DNA from: Methylobacterium oxalidis
GTDB lineage: Bacteria; Pseudomonadota; Alphaproteobacteria; Rhizobiales; Beijerinckiaceae
NCBI RefSeq assembly: GCF_007992195.1
Contig: NZ_BJZU01000016.1
Location: 1-64,000, forward strand
DNA length: 64,000 nucleotides
Direction: 5' to 3'
In this document: positions 55,015 to 63,485 of the stretch, one piece after another
Layout of the letters: every line of letters begins with the position of its first letter
Position numbering within the stretch: position 1 is the first letter of the stretch
The notes under the pieces: generated by a model
The model's database searches: none
Told to the model about the DNA's origin: nothing
What the model saw: the letters and a program-made list of their open reading frames with translations, nothing else
Made by a program: the position numbers and the translations under genes

Positions 55015-56229
55015 GATGCTCTCCTGCGTCTTCTCAATGGATTGATGGGTCTTTGTGAAGGCCCCGATCGACGATGACGAACTTTGACGAAGAGTGTTTC
55101 GCTTTAGGCTCTCGCTGTGTTCGGGCTCGTCTCTCTGCTTGAAGCCGAGACATTGATTACGCGAAGGAGCGGGCACGATATGTGATCGGCATCACACTCG
55201 CCGGGACTGCCCGTTGCAGGCGGATATTTGCGTGCGGTGGACCCGGCACGCGTGTGCCCTCCGGCGTCGGAGACTCCCGCGCGTCGGCAATCGGCTGAGG
55301 GCAGGGGGCAGGTGCCGGTCTTCAGCCGATGAGCGGCTCCACGGGGGCCGGCTGCGATATCCTCGCTCTCGGGCATGCTCCGGCTGTCGCACGGGGCGTC
55401 GGACAGACGCTTCCCGGGTGAGCGATGAATAATGCCGTCGAGAGAAACCAGAAAACTGACATTCTCATCTCAGCATATAGTATAGACAACTCATAATTGC
55501 CTCTGTTCGAGCATTCGGATAGCGTCGGTAGCGAACAAACCGTCCCATTCTCTGCGGGAAACGGATTGGGCGGCCATTTTCTGGCGTACGGTCCCGAGAC
55601 AGAGTTTCCGAAAATTCTGCTGCGAAGATATGCAGTTCCACATTCTGAAAAATGTCGAAATCGAGATATTCCGGCTTATTTTTTATCACAGTTGCTGCGC
55701 GCGACTGCTCATTGCATACATCCGATCTCGCCGAAATGCGGGGATGTCACGCCCGTCCGACTTCGAAAGAAGGGAAAGACCCGACCCCTGTTCTCGTGGC
55801 GACGCCCGCAACCGTGACTTTTGAACATCAGGTAATTAATGTTCTTTACAGGAAACTCGCGACGTGGTAGGTCATGTTCGGGTGCGAAGAGGGCGAACGT
55901 CTCTCGACCTGGGCAGGGAAAGATGAGGCTGTCGCTTGCTGATGAGGCGGCACGGACATCAATGATGTCGCCTCGGATTCGACGGTCGGAGGATACCCGT
56001 TTCCGCCCGTCCTGCTGATCACAGGTTGCCGATGCAGAAAAGATTGGCCAGGAAGCGAAGCTGGTGATAGTCAGCAGAAAATATTACTATACATTATTGT
56101 ATTCATAAATGCCGCGGCTGATTGGAAAAATTGGACGCAGTCACATCCATATCGAACAGAAGCAAACATCGGCAGTAGAGACAAACGATCTTGCGACCGA
56201 ATTGATCCAACCTCAGTCGGGCTTGAGTC
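55015..56229. other. 1.2-kb gene-free region, in part AT-richer
   Basis: No gene is supported. The piece from about 55430 to 55740 and that near 56050-56120 are visibly richer in A and T than the rest of the window and have only short open frames of unlikely composition. Near 55181 lies a CRP-like site, and ATCGGCTGA/TCAGCCGAT arms (55290-55298 and 55322-55330) form an inverted repeat 23 bases apart. The right part must hold the mauM promoter. The change in base composition hints at foreign DNA or a lost gene. Confidence 0.5.
55181..55196. promoter_or_regulatory. CRP-like site upstream of the RTX gene
   Basis: TGTGA-N6-TCACA, an exact match to the enterobacterial CRP consensus arms, followed by CTCG. 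It lies 167 bases from the RTX start. Confidence 0.65.
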
Positions 56230-56892
56230 ATGGCGACAGAAAAGGCGCTGAGCCGTCGGGAACTGCTGGCGAACGGGGCGAAAGCGGCCGGGGTCGCCTG
56301 CCTCGCCGGCCTGGCACTGACGGCCTACGTCGACAGCGCCCGGAAGGCCGAAGCCGGGGCGCTGCGGCCGCCCGGCGCGCTCAAGGAGGATGAGTTCCTC
56401 TCCGCCTGCGTGCGCTGCGGCCTCTGCGTGCGGGCCTGCCCCTACGACACCTTGCGGCTGGCGACCCTCGCCGACGATGCGCCGCTCGGCACGCCGTTCT
56501 TCGTCGCGCGGGAGACGCCCTGCGCGATGTGCGCGGACGTACCCTGCGCGAAGGCCTGTCCGACCGGAGCGCTCGATCGCGACATCAGCGACATCCGCGA
56601 GGCCGATATGGGCGTCGCCGTCCTGGTCGGCCACGAGACCTGCCTCAACTACAAGGGACTGACCTGCAGCATCTGCCACCGCGTGTGCCCCGCGCGCGAC
56701 GAAGCGATCACGCTGGAGGTCCAGGTCATCAACGGCCGCCGACGCGTCATCCCGACGGTCCATTCGGACCAGTGCACCGGCTGCGGCACCTGCGAGAAGC
56801 ACTGCGTCCTCGGCCATGCGGCGATCCGCGTCCTGCCGCGCGAGCTCGGGCTCGGTGGCGAAGGACGCAACCGAGCCGGACGACCCGTATGA
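56230..56892 (+). CDS. mauM: Ferredoxin-type methylamine utilisation protein MauM
   Basis: A 220-residue NapG-like iron-sulfur protein. Its N-terminus (SRRELLANGAKAAGVACLAGLAL) looks like a Tat signal or anchor. Four cysteine clusters are visible: CVRCGLCVRACP, CAMCADVPCAKACP, CSICHRVCP and CTGCGTCEKHC. MauM is thought to be a periplasmic electron carrier in maturation or electron flow of methylamine dehydrogenase. It overlaps mauN by four bases. In the known mau clusters of Methylobacterium it follows mauL on the same strand, whereas here it is inverted. Confidence 0.88.
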   Translation: MATEKALSRRELLANGAKAAGVACLAGLALTAYVDSARKAEAGALRPPGALKEDEFLSACVRCGLCVRACPYDTLRLATLADDAPLGTPFFVARETPCAMCADVPCAKACPTGALDRDISDIREADMGVAVLVGHETCLNYKGLTCSICHRVCPARDEAITLEVQVINGRRRVIPTVHSDQCTGCGTCEKHCVLGHAAIRVLPRELGLGGEGRNRAGRPV

Positions 56893-57776
56893 GCCGCTTC
56901 AGCATCACCTCTCAGAACCGCCGGCTGGGTGTCGAGGCGAAGGGCTGGTTTCGCGCGCACACGTGGTGGCTGTTGCGTCGCTGTTCCCAGGTCGCGGCGC
57001 TCCTCGTCTTCCTGGCCGGGCCCGCCGCCGGCCTGTGGATCGTGCGGGGGAACTTCGCGTCGAGCCAGGTCCTGGGCGTTCTTCCCCTGACCGACCCGTT
57101 CATCCTGCTGCAATCCCTCGCCGCGGGCGTGCAGCCGGCGGCGCTCGCCGCCCTCGGCGCGGTCCTCATCCTCGCGCTCTACGCTCTGGTGGGCGGTCGA
57201 GCCTATTGCAGCTGGGTCTGTCCGGTGAACATCGTCACCGACACGGCGTTCTGGCTGCGGGAGAAGCTGGGCATCACGCGTGACAGGAAGCTCGACCGTC
57301 GCACCCGGCTCTGGATCCTCGCCGGTGCGTGCCTCGCCTCTCTCGTCACCGGCACGGTCGCCTGGGAATTCGTGAACCCGGTCAGCATCCTGCAACGGGG
57401 GCTCATCTTCGGGCTGGGGGCCGGCTGGACCGTCATCCTCGCCGTGTTCCTGCTGGATCTCGTCGTCACGCGGCGCGGCTGGTGCAGCCATCTGTGTCCC
57501 GTGGGAGCGTTCTACGGGATCGTGGGGCGGGCCAGCGTCGTCCGGGTGGCCGCGGCCCGCCGCGAGGATTGCACGAATTGCGGCGCGTGCTTCAACGTCT
57601 GCCCGGAGCCCCATGTGATCGCGCCCGCTCTGCGGGGCAAAGGCACCCGCGTCGTACTGGCCGGGGATTGCACGAACTGCGGCAGCTGCATCGATGCGTG
57701 CCCCGTCGACCTGTTCGAACTGACGAAGCGCTGGGAGGCGCGGCCTCAGGCCCTCGCTCCCGTGCCGGCGCTGTAG
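56889..57776 (+). CDS. mauN: Membrane ferredoxin methylamine utilisation protein MauN
   Basis: A 295-residue NapH-like membrane protein with four to five helices. It has the conserved cysteine pairs CSWVCPVN and CSHLCPVGAF at membrane edges, and two 4Fe-4S motifs at the C-terminal end (CTNCGACFNVCPEP and CTNCGSCIDACPVD). Its start overlaps the mauM stop (ATGA). It would pass electrons between quinones and MauM. It is convergent with a Crp/Fnr gene after about 160 bases. Confidence 0.88.
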   Translation: MSRFSITSQNRRLGVEAKGWFRAHTWWLLRRCSQVAALLVFLAGPAAGLWIVRGNFASSQVLGVLPLTDPFILLQSLAAGVQPAALAALGAVLILALYALVGGRAYCSWVCPVNIVTDTAFWLREKLGITRDRKLDRRTRLWILAGACLASLVTGTVAWEFVNPVSILQRGLIFGLGAGWTVILAVFLLDLVVTRRGWCSHLCPVGAFYGIVGRASVVRVAAARREDCTNCGACFNVCPEPHVIAPALRGKGTRVVLAGDCTNCGSCIDACPVDLFELTKRWEARPQALAPVPAL

Positions 57777-57939
57777 GTTCGCCGACGGATCAGGCCGAGC
57801 GAGGCGCGGCCGCTCGATCCTCGGTGCTGCCGCGACGGCGGTCGGGGCTGCCCGCTGCGTTGCCGGACCTCGATGATCCTCACGGCGCAGCCTCCGCACT
57901 CGCCGAGCGGCCGGTTGCCGAGCGTCATGGCCCGGCGGC

Positions 57940-58716
57940 TCAACCGGCGGCGAGCCTCACGCGCCTCTCCGGGGCGGGCTGGACGCGGTCGATCGCGGCC
58001 CGATGCTCGAAACCGTCGAAGCAGAGATAGGCGGGGTCGAACTCGGCGAACGCTTTCAGGTGATCGACGTCCGGGATGATCAGCCGCTGGTTGCTCCACG
58101 AGAGCAGGCCCTCTCCGCGCAACGCCTGCAGAACCCGGTTCAGGTGAACCGGCGAGATGCCGACGGCGTCCGCGAGGTCCGCCTGCGACACGGGAAACGC
58201 GAAGCCGTTCCCGTCAGCCAGATCGATCACCTGCAGGCAGGTCAGCAACTCGCAGAAGAGGTGGGCGAGGCGTTTGTCGGCCGAGCGCACGCCGTTGACG
58301 ATCCACTCGCGTGCCCGGCTCAGCTCGCGCAGCGTGACCCACCACAGCGCACGGCCGATCCCGGGATAGGAGGCGATCAGCGCGACGAGCTTGTGGCGGG
58401 GGATCTCGACGACCGTGCAGCGCGTGAGCGTGCTGGCCTGCAGGTCACGACCGAAGGGGCCGGCGTCGTGCAGGGTGCAGAGGTCGCCGGGCAGCACGAA
58501 CGAGACGATCCGGCGGCTGCCGGTCTCCAGCGTCTTGTAGCGGCAGGCGTAGCCGCTCATGACGAGGTGGACGCGATCCGCAGCCTCGCCCGCGGCCAGA
58601 TCGTGGCGGGGCGGCAGGGCGTGAGCGCCGAGGGTCAGGGCCTGGAGGGCGGTTTGTTCCTCGTCCGTCAGTCGGCCCGCGCGTTCGAGCTTCTGCAGGA
58701 AGGGGTTTCTACTCAC
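57940..58716 (-). CDS. Crp/Fnr-family regulator
   Basis: A 258-residue regulator with an N-terminal effector domain (VMSGYACRYKTLETGSRRIVSFVLPGDLCTLH) and a C-terminal helix-turn-helix (VSQADLADAVGISPVHLNRVLQALRGEGLLSW). It has no cysteine set for an Fnr iron-sulfur cluster. Its recognition helix (SPVHLNR) differs from the SRETVGR of E. coli CRP, so a TGTGA target is not expected by analogy. It lies between mauL and mauN, about 105 bases after mauL, and could take part in mau control, but no evidence besides position supports that. Confidence 0.88.
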   Translation of the reverse strand: MSRNPFLQKLERAGRLTDEEQTALQALTLGAHALPPRHDLAAGEAADRVHLVMSGYACRYKTLETGSRRIVSFVLPGDLCTLHDAGPFGRDLQASTLTRCTVVEIPRHKLVALIASYPGIGRALWWVTLRELSRAREWIVNGVRSADKRLAHLFCELLTCLQVIDLADGNGFAFPVSQADLADAVGISPVHLNRVLQALRGEGLLSWSNQRLIIPDVDHLKAFAEFDPAYLCFDGFEHRAAIDRVQPAPERRVRLAAG

Positions 58717-58821
58717 GCGGGCTTCTCACTGTGCGACAGTGCGAACGCCGGAAGCGGGCAACGCTGAGGCCCTGACGCCGTGTCGGGCGTCCATCGATCC
58801 GGCTTCGGGCGGGGAGGGCGC

Positions 58822-59172
58822 TCAGCTTGCGTCGGCGACCGTCATCTCGAGCCGGATGATCGGGTGGATCCAGCAGCGGATGACGACCCGGCCGGCCGTG
58901 TGGAGGACCGCCTTCTTCGTGCTGTTGGGAATCTGCGTGTCCAGGGTCTCCATGCGCCCGTCCTCGTAGGTCAGGTAGAGGTTGTGAGAGATCTCCGCGT
59001 GGTTGATGAACGTGATCGTGTCGCCGACCTTCGGCTTGATCCCGGTTTCCTCAAGCTCCGCGTGGTGGATGACCACCTCGTAATCGGCCGCTCGGGCGGC
59101 CCCGCCTCCGACCCAGGAAGCCGCGCAGATCAGCAGGCAGGCGGTGAGCCGTGGCGACGCGTTGCGTGACAT
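58822..59172 (-). CDS. mauL: Methylamine utilisation protein MauL
   Basis: A 116-residue exported protein with a signal peptide (to about AARA) and a cupredoxin-like domain. Possible copper ligands are H63 (ISHNLY), C100 and H103 (RCWIHP) and M110; the C-to-M spacing is longer than in amicyanin, so copper binding is uncertain. MauL is known from Methylobacterium and some other mau clusters but not from Paracoccus, and its role is not settled. It starts 21 bases after mauG and ends the minus-strand mau unit. Confidence 0.85.
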   Translation of the reverse strand: MSRNASPRLTACLLICAASWVGGGAARAADYEVVIHHAELEETGIKPKVGDTITFINHAEISHNLYLTYEDGRMETLDTQIPNSTKKAVLHTAGRVVIRCWIHPIIRLEMTVADAS

Positions 59173-59193
59173 GAGGATCTCCAGGGCTCGCCG

Positions 59194-60294
59194 TTATGGA
59201 AGCTGAGGCAGCTCGACCCGGATCGGCTCGGCTTTCAGGGAGGACAGGAAGGCGATCAGGTCGTGCCGCTCGTCGGCGCTGAGCGCGATCGGCCGCATCT
59301 CGGGAGACAGGCTCGGGCGCTTCGCTCCGCCTTTGACGTAGTGCTCGATCACGTCGTCGAGGGTCCGCACGGACCCGTCGTGCATGTACGGCCCCTGCAG
59401 GCGCAGATCGCGCAGCGACGGCGTCTTGAAGGCGCGCTGCATCGTCACGACGCTCGGCGGCGCGAACGTGCCTCGGCCCGGATCGTCGCCGGTCAGGCCG
59501 ATGTCGTGGAAGCTGTCGTCGGTCAGGCGCCAGGTCGAGTGGCAGGAGGCGCAGCGCGCCTTGCCGGTGAAGAGGGCGAAGCCGCGCTTCGCGTCCGGGC
59601 CGAGCGCGCTCTCCTCTCCCGCGACCCATCGGTCGAAGGGAGCGCGACCGGAGACCAGGGTTCTCTGGTAGGTCGCCAGGGCGGCCGTCACGCTCTCGGC
59701 CGTGATGGCGTCCGGCCGCTCGAACGCCTGCGCGAAGAGCGCCCGGTAGCCCGGGATCGCCACGAGACGCTCGATGACCATCTCCATGGTCATGTTCATC
59801 TCGTCGGGCGCGGTGAGCGGCATCCGGGCCTGATGCTCCAGCGACTCGGCCCGGCCGTCCCACTGGAAGGCGCTTCCCCAGGCGAGGTTCATGATCGGGG
59901 GCGTGCGCCGGGCGAGAGGCTTCATCTCGAAGCCGACCGCGCGGGCCAGCCCATCGCTCCAGCCGAGGCTCGGGTTGTGACAGCTCGCGCAGGACACGCT
60001 GCCGGAGCGCGACAGGCGCGGGTCGAAGAACAGCGTCCGTCCCAAATCCTCCTTGCCGGGGGAGTGCGGGTTCGCCTTCGGGAACGGCACGGCGTCCGGC
60101 CGCCGAAAGCGGGCCTTCAGGAGCTCGATGGCCGGGCTGCCGGCCAGGCCGCCGGTCTCCACGCCTGCGATCCTCGCGAGGCTGCCCGCCGTTGCGGCGA
60201 GCGACACGGCCGCCACGAGGAGGAGGGAGGCGGTGAGCCGGCGACGCCTTCTGACGACCCCGTTCTCCATCGCATGTTGTCTCGTCATCGGCAT
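59194..60294 (-). CDS. mauG: MauG, dihaem enzyme of TTQ biosynthesis
   Basis: A 366-residue exported dihaem protein of the cytochrome c peroxidase family. Two haem sites are CASCH near residues 102 and 248. The residue that is an axial methionine in peroxidases appears to be tyrosine here (Y319 in VIEHYVKGG), as in MauG of Paracoccus (Tyr294), which fits the bis-Fe(IV) chemistry that makes tryptophan tryptophylquinone in MauA. Start ATG at 60294, or 60288 which has GGGGA seven bases upstream. It lies about 20 bases after mauJ. Confidence 0.93.
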   Translation of the reverse strand: MPMTRQHAMENGVVRRRRRLTASLLLVAAVSLAATAGSLARIAGVETGGLAGSPAIELLKARFRRPDAVPFPKANPHSPGKEDLGRTLFFDPRLSRSGSVSCASCHNPSLGWSDGLARAVGFEMKPLARRTPPIMNLAWGSAFQWDGRAESLEHQARMPLTAPDEMNMTMEMVIERLVAIPGYRALFAQAFERPDAITAESVTAALATYQRTLVSGRAPFDRWVAGEESALGPDAKRGFALFTGKARCASCHSTWRLTDDSFHDIGLTGDDPGRGTFAPPSVVTMQRAFKTPSLRDLRLQGPYMHDGSVRTLDDVIEHYVKGGAKRPSLSPEMRPIALSADERHDLIAFLSSLKAEPIRVELPQLP

Positions 60295-60313
60295 TCCCCG
60301 CGCGAAGCGTCCC

Positions 60314-61225
60314 TCAGGAGGCGAGCGCCAGCTCCTGCGAGCGGCACAGGGCGAGCTCTTCCAGAAGCACCTCGCGGGCGGCGAGGTCGGCGAGGTTGGC
60401 CATCTGAGCCAGGAGCGGCCTGGAGGGGAGGCCGATCGGGTCGGCGTCTCCCGGCCTGCCGTCGAGGGCGTCCAGGACGCTCACGCCGAGCTCGTCGAGG
60501 CGGTCGACGAGGCTCCCGAACGGCCGGTCCTGAAGATCCGGCGCGCAGGAGAGAGCACCGCTGTGGACGAGCATGTCGAAGCTGACGACCCGGTCGCGTC
60601 GCCGTCCGCCCGCCTGCGCGGCGCGACGGTCCGTCGAAGCGAAAGGCTCTTCGCGCTCGCGCCACGCCCTCAGGATCGACCGAGCGCAGAGCAGCCGCCA
60701 GGCGGGATCGCTGGCATTGCGCGCGTCCCGGTAGAGGGCCACGAGCCGGCGGTGGCTCTCCGGCGTCGCGTCCGGGGATGCCGGGTCGAAGGCGAGGGCG
60801 CTCGGCCGGAAGGGCGTACAACGCCAGCGCGCCGCGTGGAGCGGGTCGGCCAAGCGCCAGCCCGCCACGGCCAGCCCGCGCCCGAGTTCGAGCGACCAGC
60901 GCGACAGCCGCTCCTCGACGTCCCGATGGCACGCCGCGAGAGCCTCGAGCGGGCAGGAAGCCTGCAGGCGGTAGATGATCTCGTTGAGCTTGCCCGCATC
61001 GTTGCCGAAGAAGGCGATCACCGCAGCAGCGCCCGCGAGCGTCGTCTCGACGACGCCGGTCGCGGTCTCGGCGGTGACGTCGACCTCCCACGCCTCGGTC
61101 GCCGGATTCCGGAGGAAGAACGAGACGAGGATGTCGCGCTCGGCCGTGTCGGCGCGGGAGCGCCTCACCGTCTCCGGGGCGCTCTCCGCTTTGAGCTGCC
61201 CCGGAAGCCCGTAGGGTAACCACAT
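60314..61225 (-). CDS. mauJ: Methylamine utilisation protein MauJ
   Basis: A 303-residue soluble protein without a signal peptide. Its assignment rests on its place between mauC and mauG, with the usual order, and on length. No catalytic motif is visible, and its function is unknown in all organisms. The sequence has three segments with conserved-looking tryptophans (EAWEVDV, LSRWSLELGRG, RWRCTPF). It starts 27 bases after mauC. Confidence 0.85.
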   Translation of the reverse strand: MWLPYGLPGQLKAESAPETVRRSRADTAERDILVSFFLRNPATEAWEVDVTAETATGVVETTLAGAAAVIAFFGNDAGKLNEIIYRLQASCPLEALAACHRDVEERLSRWSLELGRGLAVAGWRLADPLHAARWRCTPFRPSALAFDPASPDATPESHRRLVALYRDARNASDPAWRLLCARSILRAWREREEPFASTDRRAAQAGGRRRDRVVSFDMLVHSGALSCAPDLQDRPFGSLVDRLDELGVSVLDALDGRPGDADPIGLPSRPLLAQMANLADLAAREVLLEELALCRSQELALAS

Positions 61226-61252
61226 GAACGTCGGTCCTTCGGCTCGCGTCCG

Positions 61253-61624
61253 CTACTCGACGGTGACCTTCGCTTTCATGAAGGGATGCGGCGTGCAGAT
61301 GTAGTCGTAGGTGCCCGCTTGGTTGAACCGGACCGAGAAGGTCTGGTTGGCGCGCAGCATCGGCCCTTCGATATCCTTGCTGACGTTCGGCCCGCCGGCC
61401 TTGAAGTGGACGTTGTGCGGAAGCGCTTCGGAGTTCGTCCACGTCACGACCGTACCCGCCTTGACGGTGATGTCGGTCGGATTGAACTTCATCTTGGCAA
61501 TTTGAACCTGCTTGGCCTCGGCGGGAGCGGCGGAGGCGTCCGGCAGGACCTCGATGGCATCGGCCGCCGAGGCCGCATGCAGAGGGAGGGCGACCAGAAG
61601 CGCGGACAGGAGAGCGCGACGCAT
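61253..61624 (-). CDS. mauC: Amicyanin, electron acceptor of methylamine dehydrogenase
   Basis: A 123-residue blue copper protein with a signal peptide (MRRALLSALLVALPLHAASA). All type I copper ligands are present: H70 (LPHNVHF), C110, H113 and M116 (CTPHPFM). It takes electrons from the TTQ of MauA in the periplasm and gives them to a c-type cytochrome. It lies between mauA and mauJ. Confidence 0.95.
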   Translation of the reverse strand: MRRALLSALLVALPLHAASAADAIEVLPDASAAPAEAKQVQIAKMKFNPTDITVKAGTVVTWTNSEALPHNVHFKAGGPNVSKDIEGPMLRANQTFSVRFNQAGTYDYICTPHPFMKAKVTVE

Positions 61625-61707
61625 GGCGAGAGTGTCCTAAGGTTGGAGGAGGCGGATCGAACGGTGGCGCCACGGCGCCGCGGCCGTGACACGAGGGGCG
61701 GGGGCCG

Positions 61708-62271
61708 TCAGCCCGCCTTGCCGACGATCGGCGAGATCGTGCAGTGGTAGCTCATCGCGTCATCTTCGGCGCCGAAGCACCAGATGATGTCGTTCCCGTA
61801 TTCGGGACGGTAGACCGGAAGCTCACCTTCCGTATTGAAGCAGCCGCACCGTCCGGTCGTCACGTTCCTGCCGCAGCAATCGCGGTAGGAGATCAGGTAG
61901 CTCTGCTTGTCGGTCGGATTGTAGCAGCTCGCCACCCAGGAACTCGACGCGAGCTTCGTGCCGGGCGGGCAGCTCGTCAGCGAGCCGCCGCTGCAATCAC
62001 AGATGTTTCCGTCGATCGAGCAATGCCGCCAATAGTTGCACGCCTGCACGTCGTGGTCCTGCGGGGTCCACTTGCCGCGCGGGTTGGCGACCGCGTCGGC
62101 GGCCTCGGCGCGCCCGACCCGGCCGCGCCGGTCGACCGGCAGCAGGGGGACCAGCGCCGCGCCGGCGACGACCGCACCGACGCGGCCGATCAACCCGCGC
62201 CGGCTGGTATGGCCGGCGACCTTGCGGGACATTGTCTCGAAGAGATCATCGAATCGGGATGGGCCGAGCAT
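61708..62271 (-). CDS. mauA: Methylamine dehydrogenase light chain
   Basis: A 187-residue precursor with a Tat-type signal containing TSRRGLIGR. The two tryptophans that form tryptophan tryptophylquinone are W112 (SSWVASC) and W164 (DIIWCFG), equivalent to W57 and W108 of the mature Paracoccus subunit. All twelve cysteines for six disulfide bonds are present in the mature part. It pairs with MauB as an alpha2-beta2 enzyme that oxidises methylamine to formaldehyde and ammonia. The start agrees with the conserved N-terminus MLGPSRFDDL. Confidence 0.97.
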   Translation of the reverse strand: MLGPSRFDDLFETMSRKVAGHTSRRGLIGRVGAVVAGAALVPLLPVDRRGRVGRAEAADAVANPRGKWTPQDHDVQACNYWRHCSIDGNICDCSGGSLTSCPPGTKLASSSWVASCYNPTDKQSYLISYRDCCGRNVTTGRCGCFNTEGELPVYRPEYGNDIIWCFGAEDDAMSYHCTISPIVGKAG

Positions 62272-62313
62272 GGCTGTTATCCATTCGTTGGCGGTGAAGG
62301 CGCAGGGTTCCGG

Positions 62314-62910
62314 TCACGCAGCCTTGCGGCTGGCGAAGTACTTCTGGATCGAGGAGAAGCCGCTCTTGTCCGCCTCGAGGAGGCTTTCGAGGTGCTCGCG
62401 GGTGTTGGTCAGGCCCTTGGCGCGGATGACGCCCGAGGCGTCCAGCAGCACGCCGTAGGGGATCTTGCCGACCTGGAACCGCATCCCGACCTCGGCGGAC
62501 ACGACGTACGGGATGCCGGCGAGATCGTGGCTCCTCAGGAAGCGCTCGTGCTCGTCGGGCTGCCCGTCGCTGACGAGGATGACCGAGATCTTCTCCGCCC
62601 TGGCCGTCGACTTGATGATCGGGAACAGCTTGTCGCAGATGGGGCAGCTCGGAGCGCTGAACATCAGCAGCGTCGGCCGTCCGAGGGGGTTCGTTCCGCC
62701 GATCCGGATCGACGTGCCGGCGTGGTCCGGCACGTCGAACACGGGCGCGGCATCGCCGACGTCGGGACCCTCGTCGGTCATCATGGCGCCCATGGGCGCC
62801 GAGCGCTCATGCAGGAGGCCGATCTGCCGGAGCAGGCCGAACATCACGATCGCGACGCCGATGAGGGCGAACCAGAGCAGGACGTTCGACGCGATGAGAA
62901 ATGAGGTCAT
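62314..62910 (-). CDS. mauD: Methylamine utilisation protein MauD
   Basis: A 198-residue protein with an N-terminal membrane anchor and a thioredoxin-like domain. The redox motif CPIC is at 89-92 (FSAPSCPICDKLF). MauD is needed to form the disulfides of MauA or to keep the light chain stable. It starts six bases after mauE. Confidence 0.93.
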   Translation of the reverse strand: MTSFLIASNVLLWFALIGVAIVMFGLLRQIGLLHERSAPMGAMMTDEGPDVGDAAPVFDVPDHAGTSIRIGGTNPLGRPTLLMFSAPSCPICDKLFPIIKSTARAEKISVILVSDGQPDEHERFLRSHDLAGIPYVVSAEVGMRFQVGKIPYGVLLDASGVIRAKGLTNTREHLESLLEADKSGFSSIQKYFASRKAA

Positions 62911-62916
62911 GGTCTT

Positions 62917-63477
62917 TCACCCTTTGAGAGCGCCGCGGGCGGCCGTGCCGGGCGCGGCCGGCAGAGCGGCGAGAAGCGAGGCGCTGAAGTAGAGGAGCAT
63001 CGCGAGGGAGGCCGCCGCGGCGCCGATCGCGAGTTCGGCAAGGTCCGGCCCCCGGGAGGACGGAAGGTTGGAGGCCAGCGCGAAGCTCGCGCCGGCGAGG
63101 AGGAGGTTGCGGCCGACCAGCGTCCAGCTCAGAGGCTGCTTGAGGCCGTTGCGGAAGCAGCCGCAATCGATCGCCTTGCGGCCCCTCAGCACGTTGATGC
63201 CGATCGCGACGCCGAAGACGACCAGGAGGGCCCCGGCCGCCAGCGCGGCGTAGGGCGCCGTCGCATCGATGAGCAGAGCCGCCGCGATGGCGAGCTCGAC
63301 CCACGGGAGCGCGACGGCACAGGGCCTCGCCAGCCGCTCCGGCAGGATCCGGAAGTTTCGGACGACACCGAAGAACTCATCGCCCCGCCGCAGCTTCGAG
63401 AGCGCCGCTCCGCCGAAGAGGAGCACGAGGAACCCGCGCACGAAGATCTCGACGACCGGTTCTTGCCAGAGAGACAT
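62917..63477 (-). CDS. mauE: Methylamine utilisation protein MauE
   Basis: A 186-residue membrane protein with four to five helices (FVRGFLVLLFGGAALSKL first) and a conserved cysteine pair in KAIDCGCFRNGL. The ATG at 63477 is preferred, with TGAGGA as ribosome site; a GTG at 63489 overlaps the mauB end. MauE works with MauD in maturation of the light chain. Confidence 0.92.
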   Translation of the reverse strand: MSLWQEPVVEIFVRGFLVLLFGGAALSKLRRGDEFFGVVRNFRILPERLARPCAVALPWVELAIAAALLIDATAPYAALAAGALLVVFGVAIGINVLRGRKAIDCGCFRNGLKQPLSWTLVGRNLLLAGASFALASNLPSSRGPDLAELAIGAAAASLAMLLYFSASLLAALPAAPGTAARGALKG

Positions 63478-63485
63478 TGCCGTCC

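Noticed and set aside
55465..55817. Short open frames on both strands (about 74-106 residues)
   Set aside because: No ribosome site, no recognisable domain and they overlap one another in an AT-richer stretch; not supported as genes.
57940..58716. Taking the local Crp/Fnr protein as the factor that binds the GTGA-N6-TCAC sites
   Set aside because: Its recognition helix lacks the Arg-Glu pattern used by CRP for TGTGA, so another Crp-family protein is at least as likely; proximity alone is not enough.
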